From NCBI GenBank assembly GCA_012839115.1, contig DUNX01000045.1:1-48502 (forward strand): 48,502 bases of DNA. Reading direction: 5' to 3'. The DNA is from Bacillota bacterium. GTDB lineage: Bacteria; Bacillota; UBA4882; UBA10575. The notes beneath the pieces were generated by a model. It worked only from the letters and a program-made list of their open reading frames with translations, had not been told where the DNA came from and searched no databases. A program made the translations under genes and the position numbers. Positions 7,842 through 14,855 of this stretch are shown here, piece by piece; the stretch's first letter is position 1; every line of letters starts with the position of its first letter.

Positions 7842-7934
7842 TGGATTTGGCATGGCAATGGCAGAAGTTGAAACTCCCTGCTTCATTTGGCTTTTTTAAC
7901 TGCTGTTAACTGCAGAAAAAATTACTTTTCTTTG

Positions 7935-7963
7935 TTGACTTTTACTTTTAATTCTGCTATTAT
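7935..7963 (+). promoter_or_regulatory. Sigma-A promoter of the speD transcript
   Basis: TTGACT (7935-7940) and TATTAT (7958-7963) are 17 nt apart, and TGC directly before the -10 gives an extended -10. The start of transcription would be near 7970, leaving a leader of about 210 nt before the speD ATG. Confidence 0.75.
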
Positions 7964-7976
7964 TATTTTGTTTAAT

Positions 7977-8150
7977 GCGCGCAGGGTACGGGTATGCCTG
8001 CGTAACGTTCAAAAGACCAAAGGGGGAGAGACGTTCCATCCCAGACAAAACCGATAGTCCTGATCTAACATATATCCCGAGGCTTCCTTAGGTATCGTCG
8101 GGTAAAGGGAAATCAGGGCGCTTATGGGTCAAAACGTTCTTCCTGACCAA
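7977..8150 (+). promoter_or_regulatory. Long structured 5' leader of speD, possible cis-regulatory RNA
   Basis: Between the promoter and speD several helices can be drawn: CGCAGG (7980-7985)/CCTGCG (7997-8002); AACGT (8004-8008)/ACGTT (8031-8035); CGATA (8052-8056)/TATCG (8093-8097); and GGTCA (8127-8131)/TGACC (8144-8148). A third AACGTT at 8133-8138 could compete for the second helix, giving alternative folds. I do not recognise a SAM, T-box, glycine or other common riboswitch consensus. A leader of this size before a polyamine gene suggests regulation by S-adenosylmethionine, polyamines or translation, but this is inference. Confidence 0.4.
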
Positions 8151-8179
8151 GAAAAGTTAAATGAACGGGGTGAGGTGGA

Positions 8180-8542
8180 ATGAGAGCTTTTGATACTGTA
8201 GGTGCTCATGTACTGGCAGATTTTTGGGGGTGCCAGTTCGAAAAGCTCGATGATGCCGAGCTTTTGATGAACAGTTTGCGTGAAGCGGCCAAAACCGCCA
8301 ATATGACTGTTCTGGCTGAGGAAGCCTATAAATTTGAGCCCCAGGGTTTTACCGGGCTTCTCCTCCTGGCGGAAAGTCATATTTCCATTCACACCTATCC
8401 GGAACAGGGTTACGCTGCGGTTGACGTTTACACCTGCGGCGGCGGGGTAACACAGAAAGCCATTGACTACCTGAAAAAAGTCCTCGCCCCCACCAAAACC
8501 AAGGAAGTCGTCTTGCGCCGGGGGGTACCGGAAGATACTTGA
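8180..8542 (+). CDS. speD: S-adenosylmethionine decarboxylase proenzyme, class 1B
   Basis: SpeD decarboxylates S-adenosylmethionine to give the aminopropyl donor for spermidine synthesis. The 120-residue proenzyme has the self-cleavage site AES-HISIHTYPE: cleavage between Glu65 and Ser66 turns Ser66 into the pyruvoyl cofactor. His71 and Cys86 (VYTCGG) fit the conserved processing and proton-donor residues. Length is typical of the short bacterial form, which dimerises. No speE or agmatinase lies nearby. It has its own strong promoter, a 210-nt leader and a strong terminator, so it is a single-gene transcript. GAGGTGG just before the ATG serves as RBS. Confidence 0.97.
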   Translation: MRAFDTVGAHVLADFWGCQFEKLDDAELLMNSLREAAKTANMTVLAEEAYKFEPQGFTGLLLLAESHISIHTYPEQGYAAVDVYTCGGGVTQKAIDYLKKVLAPTKTKEVVLRRGVPEDT

Positions 8543-8553
8543 CTGACAAGTTT

Positions 8554-8578
8554 AAAACCGGTCCAACCGGTTTTTTTT
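8554..8578 (+). terminator. Rho-independent terminator of speD
   Basis: AAAACCGGT and ACCGGTTTT form a 9-bp stem with a 3-nt loop (CCA), followed by an unbroken T run to 8578. It lies 12 nt after the speD stop. Confidence 0.92.
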
Positions 8579-8702
8579 ATGCCCGGAATTGCCCATCCTT
8601 CCCCTCATCCGGCTGAATTTTCCCCCGGGGCTTTTGTCCCTCCCGGTTATACTAAGGTTGGATAAAGCCGCAGGATACCGCGGTATTACAGGGGGAAGAG
8701 CC

Positions 8703-9536
8703 ATGCGTACGCTCTGGAAGGGCGCCATCAGCTTTGGGCTGGTCAATGTCCCGGTCAAAATGTACACCGCCACCGGACGGAAGGATATCCACTTCAACTA
8801 CCTCCATGCCGCTTGCAAAACGCCCATTCAATACCGGCGCTATTGCCCTGCCTGCCAGGTTGAGGTGAAACAAGAGGACCTGGTCTGGGGTTATGAGTAC
8901 GAAAAAGGGCGTTACGTGGTTCTCCGGGAAGAGGATTTCCAGAGCCTTCCCGGGGAAAACACCAAAACCATTGATATATTGGATTTTATCAACTTGGCTG
9001 AGGTGGATCCGGTCTTTTTTGACAAAAGCTATTATCTGGAGCCGGCCCCCGGCGGTGAGAAGGCCTATGCCCTCCTGAAAAAGGCCATGCTGGAAACGGG
9101 GAAAATCGCCGTTGCCCGGGTGATGATCCGGGCCAAGTTTTCCCTCTGCTGCCTCCGGGTCTTCAACAACCTGCTGCTAATGGCAACCATGTTCTACCCG
9201 GATGAGGTGCGGCCGGCCGAAGCCCTGAGCGGGCAGATTAAAGAGCCCTCCCTTCACCCCAACGAGATCACCATGGCCAACAGCCTGATTGAAAATCTCT
9301 CCGCCCCTTTTCAGCCGGAGAAATACACTAACGAATACCGGACAGCCCTGATGGAATTGATCCAAGCCAAGATTGCCGGGGAGGAAGTGGCGGTTCCCGC
9401 CACCCCGGAAACGGAAAAGGTGGTGGACCTGATGGAGGCGTTGCAAGCCAGTTTACAAGCGACCGGCGCCGCCAAGACCGCCGGCGTTGCCTCCGAGCCG
9501 CCCGCCCGGGGCAAGCGGAAGAAGAAGACCGGATGA
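8703..9536 (+). CDS. ku: DNA end-binding protein Ku
   Basis: Bacterial Ku homodimers bind double-strand ends and recruit LigD-type enzymes for non-homologous end joining. This 277-residue protein starts with the family signature RTLWKGAISFGLVNVPVK and keeps HAACKTPIQYRRYCPAC, KGYEY-like WGYEYEKGRYV, TIDILDFINLAEVDP and the C-terminal MEALQASLQ helix plus a basic tail (GKRKKKTG). The ATG at 8703 starts right at this signature; a longer frame to 8589 lacks family similarity. Its stop overlaps the ligase start by 4 nt, so Ku, ligase and, 78 nt later, polymerase form one operon. In spore-formers this module typically protects dormant or germinating spores. Confidence 0.97.
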   Translation: MRTLWKGAISFGLVNVPVKMYTATGRKDIHFNYLHAACKTPIQYRRYCPACQVEVKQEDLVWGYEYEKGRYVVLREEDFQSLPGENTKTIDILDFINLAEVDPVFFDKSYYLEPAPGGEKAYALLKKAMLETGKIAVARVMIRAKFSLCCLRVFNNLLLMATMFYPDEVRPAEALSGQIKEPSLHPNEITMANSLIENLSAPFQPEKYTNEYRTALMELIQAKIAGEEVAVPATPETEKVVDLMEALQASLQATGAAKTAGVASEPPARGKRKKKTG

Positions 9537-10636
9537 AGCTCCCGGATAAGATCCGGCCGATGCTGGCTGTAGCCGCCGAACCCTTTGATTCCCCCGCTTA
9601 TCTCTTTGAACTCAAATGGGACGGCCTGCGGGCCCTGGCCTTTCTCAACGGCGGCACCCGTTTGCAAAGCAGGAACCTGCGGGAGATCTCCGCCCAATAT
9701 CCCGAATTGTCCGCTTTACACAAACAGGTGAAGAAACCCGGAACCATCCTGGACGGGGAGGTTATTGCCCTGGCGGACGGGAAACCCAGTTTCCAGCGGT
9801 TGACCAGCCGGATGCATACCACATCCCCCCAGGGGATCCGGCGGGGGATGCGGGAAAACCCCGTGCTTTATGTAGCCTTTGACCTGCTTTATTATAACGG
9901 CCGTCCTCTCCTGCAAGAGCCTTGCCAAAAAAGGCAAGAGTTGCTGCAGGCCGCTGTCACACCCGGCGACTCCCTGCTCGTCAGTACCGGCCTGCCGGAA
10001 CAAGGGCGGGAACTCTTCCGGCTGGCTGCAGAGAGAGGCCTGGAAGGGGTGATGGGCAAAGAGAAGGACAGCCCCTACCTTCCGGGAAAACGCAGCCCTT
10101 TTTGGAAAAAGATCCGGGTCACCCGGAGCGCCCCTTTTGTGATTTGCGGGTATACCACCAACCCCGCCGGCCGCCGGGATTTGTCCGCTTTAATCCTTGG
10201 GGCCTATGCCGGTGAAGGTGATGGCCGCCTCCTCCTCCCCTGCGGCCTGGTGGGCGCCGGTCTTTCCCAGGAAGAGATCGACCACCTCCTCTCCCTGTTA
10301 CGGCCACTGGCTACGGACGCGCCCTCCTTTTCCGCCGGCGGTCTTTCTTTTTCCGGCGGCAGTTTTCGCTTCTCCGGCCGTGGTCTTCCTTCTTCCGGTG
10401 ACAGTCTTCCCGTCTCCGGCAGCGATCCTCCTTTTTCCGGCGGCGATCTTCCCTCCTCCGGCAGCCCGTCCCGGAAAACAAGTACCGGCGAATCGCGGGT
10501 CCATTGGGTCCGGCCGGAACTCGTCTGTGAAGTGGAATACCTGGAATTCACCGCCTCCGGTCAGCTCCGGCATCCACTCTACCGCGGGCTCCGCCCGGAA
10601 ACCGCCCCGGCCGCCTGCCGTCTGCCCGGGAAATAA
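9533..10636 (+). CDS. ATP-dependent DNA ligase, LigD ligase domain as a separate protein, with a heptad-repeat insert
   Basis: The protein (367 residues) seals DNA ends in NHEJ. Motif I is LKWDG with the nucleotidyl-accepting Lys28; other motifs are LQSRN, LDGEVIAL, FDLLYYNG, EGVMGKEKDSPY and WKKIR. An OB-fold follows (RRDLSALILGAY, LVGAGLSQEEID). The OB-fold is interrupted by about 50 residues of low complexity (about 267-315) built from seven-residue units such as SGGDLPS, after which VRPELVCEVEYLEFT and HPLYRGLR resume the normal ligase end. The ligase is fused to the polymerase in classic LigD but is separate here. The start overlaps the Ku stop. Confidence 0.94.
   Translation: MKLPDKIRPMLAVAAEPFDSPAYLFELKWDGLRALAFLNGGTRLQSRNLREISAQYPELSALHKQVKKPGTILDGEVIALADGKPSFQRLTSRMHTTSPQGIRRGMRENPVLYVAFDLLYYNGRPLLQEPCQKRQELLQAAVTPGDSLLVSTGLPEQGRELFRLAAERGLEGVMGKEKDSPYLPGKRSPFWKKIRVTRSAPFVICGYTTNPAGRRDLSALILGAYAGEGDGRLLLPCGLVGAGLSQEEIDHLLSLLRPLATDAPSFSAGGLSFSGGSFRFSGRGLPSSGDSLPVSGSDPPFSGGDLPSSGSPSRKTSTGESRVHWVRPELVCEVEYLEFTASGQLRHPLYRGLRPETAPAACRLPGK
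10331..10477 (+). repeat. 21-bp in-frame tandem repeat (7 units) inside the ligase gene
   Basis: Seven consecutive 21-bp units start at 10331, 10352, 10373, 10394, 10415, 10436 and 10457. Each opens with TCC followed by GGC-like codons, encoding heptads of the type S-G-x-x-L-P-x. Units have diverged at wobble and some coding positions, and the period preserves the frame. It lies within the C-terminal OB-fold region of the ligase. Copy number may vary between strains. Confidence 0.9.
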
Positions 10637-10713
10637 AGGCCAAACAAAGCCGGAAAAAACTTTTTATCCCTTGCCAGGCAGAGATTTTGCCAGCCGCGAT
10701 TCTGGAGGAGAAA

Positions 10714-11610
10714 ATGTCTACCACCACCATCGAAACCCTTACCATCAACGGACACCGGTTAACCCTGAAAAACCTGGATAAACCCTTCTGGCCGGAGGAA
10801 GGGATTACGAAGGGCGATATCATGGAGTATTATATAAAGGTCTGGCCTTTCCTCAGCCCCCACCTGCGAGACCGTCCCCTTTCCCTGGTCCGCTACCCCG
10901 ACGGGATCCACGGCGACTATTTTTACCAGAAAAACTTCCCCGACGCCCCGCCGTGGGTGGAGAGGGTTGCCGTCAAAACCGGCAAGCGTGTGGTCTATTA
11001 TGTTATGGCCAACAACCTGGAGACCCTTCTTTGGAGCGTCAACCTGGGTTGTATCGAGGTCCACCCCCAACTGGCCACCAGGAACAACCCGGATCACCCC
11101 AGTTACATCATTTTTGACCTGGACCCCATGCCCCCGGCCACACTGGAAGAGGCAAAACAGGTCGCCCTGGCCATAAAGAAAATCGCTGACCGCCTGGGTC
11201 TGCAGATCTATCCCAAGCTCTCCGGGGCCACCGGGATCCACCTTTACCTGCCGCTCGCCCCGGTCTACACCTTTAAGCAGACGGCCGCCTTTGTCCAGCA
11301 ACTGGGGGCCGCCGTCATCCAGGTCTTTCCGGAACTGGCCACCGCCGAGCGTTCCGTCACCGCCCGGGGCGGAAAAGTCTATATTGATCACCTCCAAAAC
11401 CTGCCGGGCAAGACCATTGCCGCCGTCTACAGTCTCCGCCCCTTTCCTAGCGCCCCGGTCTCCATGCCTGTGACCTGGAAAGAACTCCCCCATGTCCATC
11501 CGGGCTTCTTCACCATTGCCACCGCCCACCGCCGCCTGGAGGAAAAGGGCGACCTTTTTTCACCCCTTCTCTCCCTTGAGCAGCTTCTCCCCACCCGTTA
11601 CCTGCCGTAA
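10714..11610 (+). CDS. Stand-alone LigD-type polymerase/primase domain (PolDom)
   Basis: This archaeo-eukaryotic primase-type polymerase fills gaps during NHEJ, favouring ribonucleotides. The protein (298 residues) opens with LTLKNLDKPFWPEEGITKGD, the family start. It has RPLSLVRYPDGI, the catalytic DLDP motif (IIFDLDPMPP), SGATGIHLYLPL and a third acidic site in VYIDHLQN, then YSLRPFPSAPVSMPV. The ATG at 10714 follows GGAGGAG closely; a TTG at 10687 would add nine unconserved residues. It is the last gene of the Ku-ligase-polymerase operon. A stretch with an inverted repeat and a T run follows. Confidence 0.95.
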   Translation: MSTTTIETLTINGHRLTLKNLDKPFWPEEGITKGDIMEYYIKVWPFLSPHLRDRPLSLVRYPDGIHGDYFYQKNFPDAPPWVERVAVKTGKRVVYYVMANNLETLLWSVNLGCIEVHPQLATRNNPDHPSYIIFDLDPMPPATLEEAKQVALAIKKIADRLGLQIYPKLSGATGIHLYLPLAPVYTFKQTAAFVQQLGAAVIQVFPELATAERSVTARGGKVYIDHLQNLPGKTIAAVYSLRPFPSAPVSMPVTWKELPHVHPGFFTIATAHRRLEEKGDLFSPLLSLEQLLPTRYLP

Positions 11611-11611
11611 C

Positions 11612-11672
11612 CCATACCTGCCCTGTAAATAACCACAAAAGGAGAAACTTTTCTGGTATGGCCCGGTTTTTT
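11612..11672 (+). terminator. Possible terminator after the NHEJ operon
   Basis: CCATACC (11612-11618) pairs with GGTATGG (11655-11661). The loop contains a smaller AAAAG/CTTTT hairpin, and TTTTTT follows at 11667-11672. The large loop makes it atypical. Confidence 0.4.
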
Positions 11673-11743
11673 CTTGCCATTCTTACCACCAATTACTTGC
11701 AGGAAAAGCCTGTTTCATCGCTAATCAGGAATAAGGTATTAAG

Positions 11744-11778
11744 TTGACAATAAATATTTCCGGGAAATTATCCCGGGG
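11744..11778 (+). promoter_or_regulatory. Promoter of the LysM-deacetylase gene overlapped by a palindrome
   Basis: A perfect TTGACA (11744-11749) is followed after 17 nt by ATTATC (11767-11772). CCGGG (11760-11764) and CCCGG (11772-11776) flank the -10 as an inverted repeat, so a protein bound there would block RNA polymerase. The same arrangement of CCGGG-AAATTAT followed by CCCGGGGTAA occurs in the tandem array at 7810-7835. Confidence 0.5.
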
Positions 11779-11832
11779 TAAGCATACGTCAACAAATCCA
11801 CGGAGAAACGTTAATTTCAGGGGGTTATAGCG

Positions 11833-12942
11833 ATGAAAAAAATACCAATCTTTCTTCTTGTTTTTCTTATTCTTGTGGCTATGGCCGTACCCGGCCTGGC
11901 GGCCTACCGGGTTTACCGCGTACAACCGAGAAATACCGTCTCCCAGATCGCTACCTGGTACGGCTTAACCGGCAGTACGCTGGCACAGACCAACCGGTTG
12001 CCGGATCCGGGGTTCATTATTCCCCGCCAGGTTCTCCTGATCCCTGATCCCGTCACCGGACCCGACGAGCAGCTTCACTTGGTTAAACCGGGTGATACAT
12101 TGCAAAAACTGGCCGTTAGATACAACACCAGCCTTCAATGGCTGCTGGACCATAATTATCTGCCGGGCGGGATCCTTTACGCCGGGCAAATGATCAAAGT
12201 CCCGGCTGCGCCAAAACCTGCCGCACAACCCCGGAAACCGGCGCAAACGGGAAACACCCCGGGCAGTTCTTCCAATTCCTATGTTTGGAACATCCCGGCC
12301 TTAATGGCCAGGCACCCAGGGCGGATCTTTCTGAACGGTCCGGCAAGCCAAAGAAAAGTCGCACTGACCTTTGACGACGGGCCGGATGCAACCTATACCC
12401 CGGCAATCCTCGATCTCCTGGCCGAACTCGGCGTCAAAGCAACCTTTTTCTTAAGGGGAGACAGGATCCCCGGCCGGGAATGGGTGGTGCAAAGGATTAT
12501 TAACGAAGGCCATATCATCGGGAACCACACCCAGACCCATGCCAACCTCCGGAAGTTAAGTTTGGCCCGCTTACAGGAGGAGGTTTTGCGTACCGAGGAA
12601 TTGATTGCGGCCCAGACCGGCCTCAGGCCTGCCCTGATCCGCCCGCCTTATGGCGAGATGTCCGAGTCCGGCCTGGATTGGCTGACCGGAGCGGGATACG
12701 TGATGACTAATTGGTCGGTGGACTCCGGCGATTGGCGGGCGGAGAACGCCGACCAGATTATGATTAATATCTTGCCCGACCTCAACCCCGGTTCAGTTAT
12801 CCTGCTTCATTGCGCCGGCGGAACCGGCCAGGACCTGACCCCTACCGTCAATGCCACGGAGGATTTAATCTATACCCTCTGGGGCCTGGGGTATGAGATC
12901 ACGACCTTGCCCCAGCTTCTCTCGGTCCCTGCTTACCATTAA
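11833..12942 (+). CDS. Secreted polysaccharide deacetylase (NodB domain) with two LysM repeats
   Basis: Total length is 369 residues. A signal peptide (about 1-23, ending GLAA) precedes two LysM peptidoglycan-binding repeats (about 27-72 and 82-125; VKPGDTLQKLAVRYNTSLQWLL). A Pro/Ala/Ser linker leads to a NodB deacetylase domain: LTFDDGPDATYTP (motif 1, catalytic Asp and metal Asp), HIIGNHTQTHANL (motif 2 His ligands), IRPPYGE (motif 3), DSGDW (motif 4) and ILLHC (motif 5). It should remove N-acetyl groups from peptidoglycan outside the membrane, like the PdaA family that works with CwlD on spore cortex. GGGGTTA lies close upstream of the ATG. Confidence 0.95.
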   Translation: MKKIPIFLLVFLILVAMAVPGLAAYRVYRVQPRNTVSQIATWYGLTGSTLAQTNRLPDPGFIIPRQVLLIPDPVTGPDEQLHLVKPGDTLQKLAVRYNTSLQWLLDHNYLPGGILYAGQMIKVPAAPKPAAQPRKPAQTGNTPGSSSNSYVWNIPALMARHPGRIFLNGPASQRKVALTFDDGPDATYTPAILDLLAELGVKATFFLRGDRIPGREWVVQRIINEGHIIGNHTQTHANLRKLSLARLQEEVLRTEELIAAQTGLRPALIRPPYGEMSESGLDWLTGAGYVMTNWSVDSGDWRAENADQIMINILPDLNPGSVILLHCAGGTGQDLTPTVNATEDLIYTLWGLGYEITTLPQLLSVPAYH

Positions 12943-12993
12943 CCGCAGAGTAGTAGTCATATGCGCGCGCGGGAGCATCTGAAGCAAATAAAG

Positions 12994-13021
12994 AAAACCG
13001 GCCTGCCCAGGCCGGTTCTTT
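12994..13021 (+). terminator. Rho-independent terminator of the LysM-deacetylase gene
   Basis: AACCGGCCT (12996-13004) and AGGCCGGTT (13009-13017) form a 9-bp stem with a 4-nt loop, with AAAGA on the left and CTTTATT on the right. It works best in the plus direction, about 50 nt after the stop, but could also help end the convergent rhomboid-like gene. Confidence 0.8.
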
Positions 13022-13066
13022 ATTCGATCATTCGTAATCTACCTCTCGCAACCTATCACCCTTAAC

Positions 13067-13759
13067 CTATTCTACCACCCGTAACCTGCGCTTCTTCCTC
13101 CGGGATCTGCCGGTCCAGCCTTTAAAGGAAAAGCCTCTCCGCCAGAGCCAGTACCGGAACCCTTGGGCAAACGGGCCTCTGCCCCGGAAAAGATAGACCA
13201 CGGCGATGCCGCTGACCGAGGCCACTCCCAACAGCCAGTCCAGTCTGAAGTATCTAAGGAAAGTAAGCGCTGCATGGAGCCAGGCCAGCCACTCCGCCTT
13301 AATGGGAATAATCCCCCAAAACAAGAGTTCTTGTCCCCGGAAAACATCAGCCCAAGCCCAGGTTATGGCGGTCAAAGGCAGCCAAAAACCGTATATTTGG
13401 ATTGGAAACCGCAATAAGAACGCGACCAACGCCATTGCCAGGCCGGTTACAAGTGTCACCAGGAAAAGGAAAAACCCGTATGTTTGCGTTCCCCAACTCC
13501 GTTCCAGGCTGCTACCGGCAAACCATAACCACAAAAAAGAAAGGAGCGTAGAGAGAATATCCGGATTTACCAGGGGGTAAGTGAGCAATGTCCAGGGATA
13601 CCTGAAAAAAGTTACCGGGGTAAGAACAATCAGACTAGACAGGGGCTTGTATAGATGAATCAGGAGTAAGAAAACCCCTCCTAAAAGAATCAGCCCTTTG
13701 GTTACAGGGGTAAAACCTTTGTACAAAAAATACCTTACTTCGCGGGTAAATCTCCGCAC
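13067..13759 (-). CDS. Rhomboid-like polytopic membrane protein, apparently lacking the catalytic dyad
   Basis: I place the start at GTG 13759 because AGGAGG precedes it by 7 nt; the longer frame to 13900 reads into a heptamer repeat. The 230-residue protein has five or six hydrophobic segments and a rhomboid-like pattern: YPWTLLTYPLVNPDILSTLLSFLWLWFAG, then SSLERSWGTQTYGFFLF. Active rhomboids have GxSG and a later His; I see no GxSG (the matching region reads LTAITWAWAD), so it may be a non-proteolytic iRhom or derlin-like relative. The C-terminal tail is very basic (RRKKRRLR). It is followed by the terminator region at 12994-13021. Confidence 0.7.
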   Translation of the reverse strand: MRRFTREVRYFLYKGFTPVTKGLILLGGVFLLLIHLYKPLSSLIVLTPVTFFRYPWTLLTYPLVNPDILSTLLSFLWLWFAGSSLERSWGTQTYGFFLFLVTLVTGLAMALVAFLLRFPIQIYGFWLPLTAITWAWADVFRGQELLFWGIIPIKAEWLAWLHAALTFLRYFRLDWLLGVASVSGIAVVYLFRGRGPFAQGFRYWLWRRGFSFKGWTGRSRRKKRRLRVVE

Positions 13760-13773
13760 AAAAATGCCTCCTC

Positions 13774-13840
13774 TCGTCGCTCGTAACTTGTCGCTTGTCG
13801 CTCGTGGTTCGTTGTTCGTTGCTCGTTGGTTCGTCACTTG
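13774..13840 (+). repeat. Heptanucleotide tandem array, copy A
   Basis: Nine 7-bp units (TCGTCGC, TCGTAAC, TTGTCGC, TTGTCGC, TCGTGGT, TCGTTGT, TCGTTGC, TCGTTGG, TCGTCAC) run with one extra base between the last two. The array lies directly upstream of the rhomboid-like gene and 39 bp left of structured element A. A second array of the same type is at 28317-28410. Confidence 0.85.
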
Positions 13841-13878
13841 TATTTCACAGGCTTGGCCAAGCTGCAAGCACACCCCGT

Positions 13879-14092
13879 GTGGCAGGGCGCCCGGCGCCAC
13901 GTCGGCCTTGGATACCCTGTTCCTAGTCTTTCTTATCTACGCGGAGCCGGGGGAGCGGGTCGAGCCGCAGGACGCGGCGAGACGGCTTCCGGGACAAGGA
14001 GGGCCCGTAAGCCGTTTGCCCGCCACCCGGTGGAGCGGAGATTAGAAAGACTCAACAGGTATCCCGGCTGCAAGCACCGGGCGCCCTGCCAC
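13879..14092. ncRNA. Structured RNA-like element, copy A
   Basis: The ends are a 16-bp perfect inverted repeat: GTGGCAGGGCGCCCGG (13879-13894) and its complement at 14077-14092. Inside, GATACC/GGTATC (13911-13916/14058-14063), TGTT/AACA and AGTCTTTCT/AGAAAGACT (13925-13933/14044-14052) continue the stem. The core holds GCGGG/CCCGC (13955-13959/14019-14023), hairpin GCCGC-AGGAC-GCGGC (13964-13978) and hairpin ACGGCTT-cc-GGG...CCC-gt-AAGCCGT (13982-14015). The core is shared with copy B at about 28.6 kb. It fills the gap between the start of the rhomboid-like gene and the end of the zinc-ribbon gene. No protein signal is seen. I drew it on the plus strand because B has the same sense. Confidence 0.6.
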
Positions 14093-14094
14093 CT

Positions 14095-14817
14095 TTAGAG
14101 GACTACGAGCAATCTCCCACAATTCTCGCACCCCGGCGGCGCCGCCCCTCCCCTCCGCGCCTTCTCCAAAATCCCGGCGGAAACCAGCACATGGCAGTGG
14201 CCGCAGGTCTTATCTTTCACAGGGGCTAGGACCACCCCGTTCATCCGCTCACGCAACCGTTCAAACCTCTCCTTCCACTCTGGAGAAACCAGCCCGGCGA
14301 GGCGTTCACCCTCTTTTTGCAAAGCCGCAACCTCTTTCTGGAGTGCGCTTCGCTTCGCCTCCAGTCCGGCCCGGCGCTTTGCCAGTTCCTCTTTGAGACC
14401 GGCCTCCTCTTTTCCCAGGCCGGCCAGTTTTTTCTCCATCTCCTCCACGTCGTACATGGCCTGGAGAATTCCTTCTTCAACCCGCTCTTCCGCCTGCCGG
14501 TATTCGGCAATTTTCTTTTCCAGTTGGGTTAATTCTTTAGGAGAGGTAATTTTTCCTCCATAAAGGTCTTTTTCCGATTCCTCCCGGTGGTAACGGAGCT
14601 TGGTACGTTCTTCTTCCCACCGTTTCATCTCTTTGCGCCTATTAGAAATGGCCTCTTGACAGGAGGCCATCTTACCAGCAACCAACGTTAGTTTATTTGC
14701 CAACGGGATCAGGGAATGGTCGGCAAGAAGTTCTTCCAGTTCCTTTTCGAGTTTCGACTGGCGTCTGCGAACCTCTTGGTACTGATATAACCACTTCAAT
14801 TCCTGGTCTTTACTCAT
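14095..14817 (-). CDS. Coiled-coil protein with C-terminal C4 zinc ribbon (DUF164/CdsZ-like)
   Basis: The first 190 or so of 240 residues are a long charged coiled coil (many KEE, RRK and EEL repeats, with a conserved-looking YGGKITSPKELTQLEKKI segment near residue 85). The final part carries KDKTCGHCHVLVSAG and PGCENCGRLLV, a CxxC...CxxC zinc ribbon. This layout is that of the widespread DUF164 (zf-RING_7) family, often encoded near nif3 as here. The stop lies 3 bp from the right arm of structured element A. The family's exact function is unclear. Confidence 0.9.
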   Translation of the reverse strand: MSKDQELKWLYQYQEVRRRQSKLEKELEELLADHSLIPLANKLTLVAGKMASCQEAISNRRKEMKRWEEERTKLRYHREESEKDLYGGKITSPKELTQLEKKIAEYRQAEERVEEGILQAMYDVEEMEKKLAGLGKEEAGLKEELAKRRAGLEAKRSALQKEVAALQKEGERLAGLVSPEWKERFERLRERMNGVVLAPVKDKTCGHCHVLVSAGILEKARRGGAAPPGCENCGRLLVVL

Positions 14818-14855
14818 ATCCCATCATCCCCATCCAACTATAACTCCGTAGGCTT

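Noticed and set aside
7631-7858. Minus-strand frame of 75 codons with NLPG repeats upstream of the amidase
   Set aside because: The peptide repeats simply mirror the CCCGGG tandem array; no RBS and no known family.
7977-8150. A SAM (S-box) or T-box riboswitch before speD
   Set aside because: The conserved blocks of these classes are not visible, so only an unclassified leader is claimed.
10759-11529. Minus-strand frame of 256 codons opposite the polymerase gene
   Set aside because: It is the mirror of a conserved PolDom gene; Gly/Val/Gln-rich and motif-free.
13774-13840. A CRISPR array
   Set aside because: Units are 7 bp with no spacers, and no cas genes are in the window.
13698-14098. Plus-strand frames of 90-115 codons in the region of element A
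   Set aside because: They read through the heptamer array and paired arms, giving low-complexity peptides; the DNA-level inverted repeats explain the region better.
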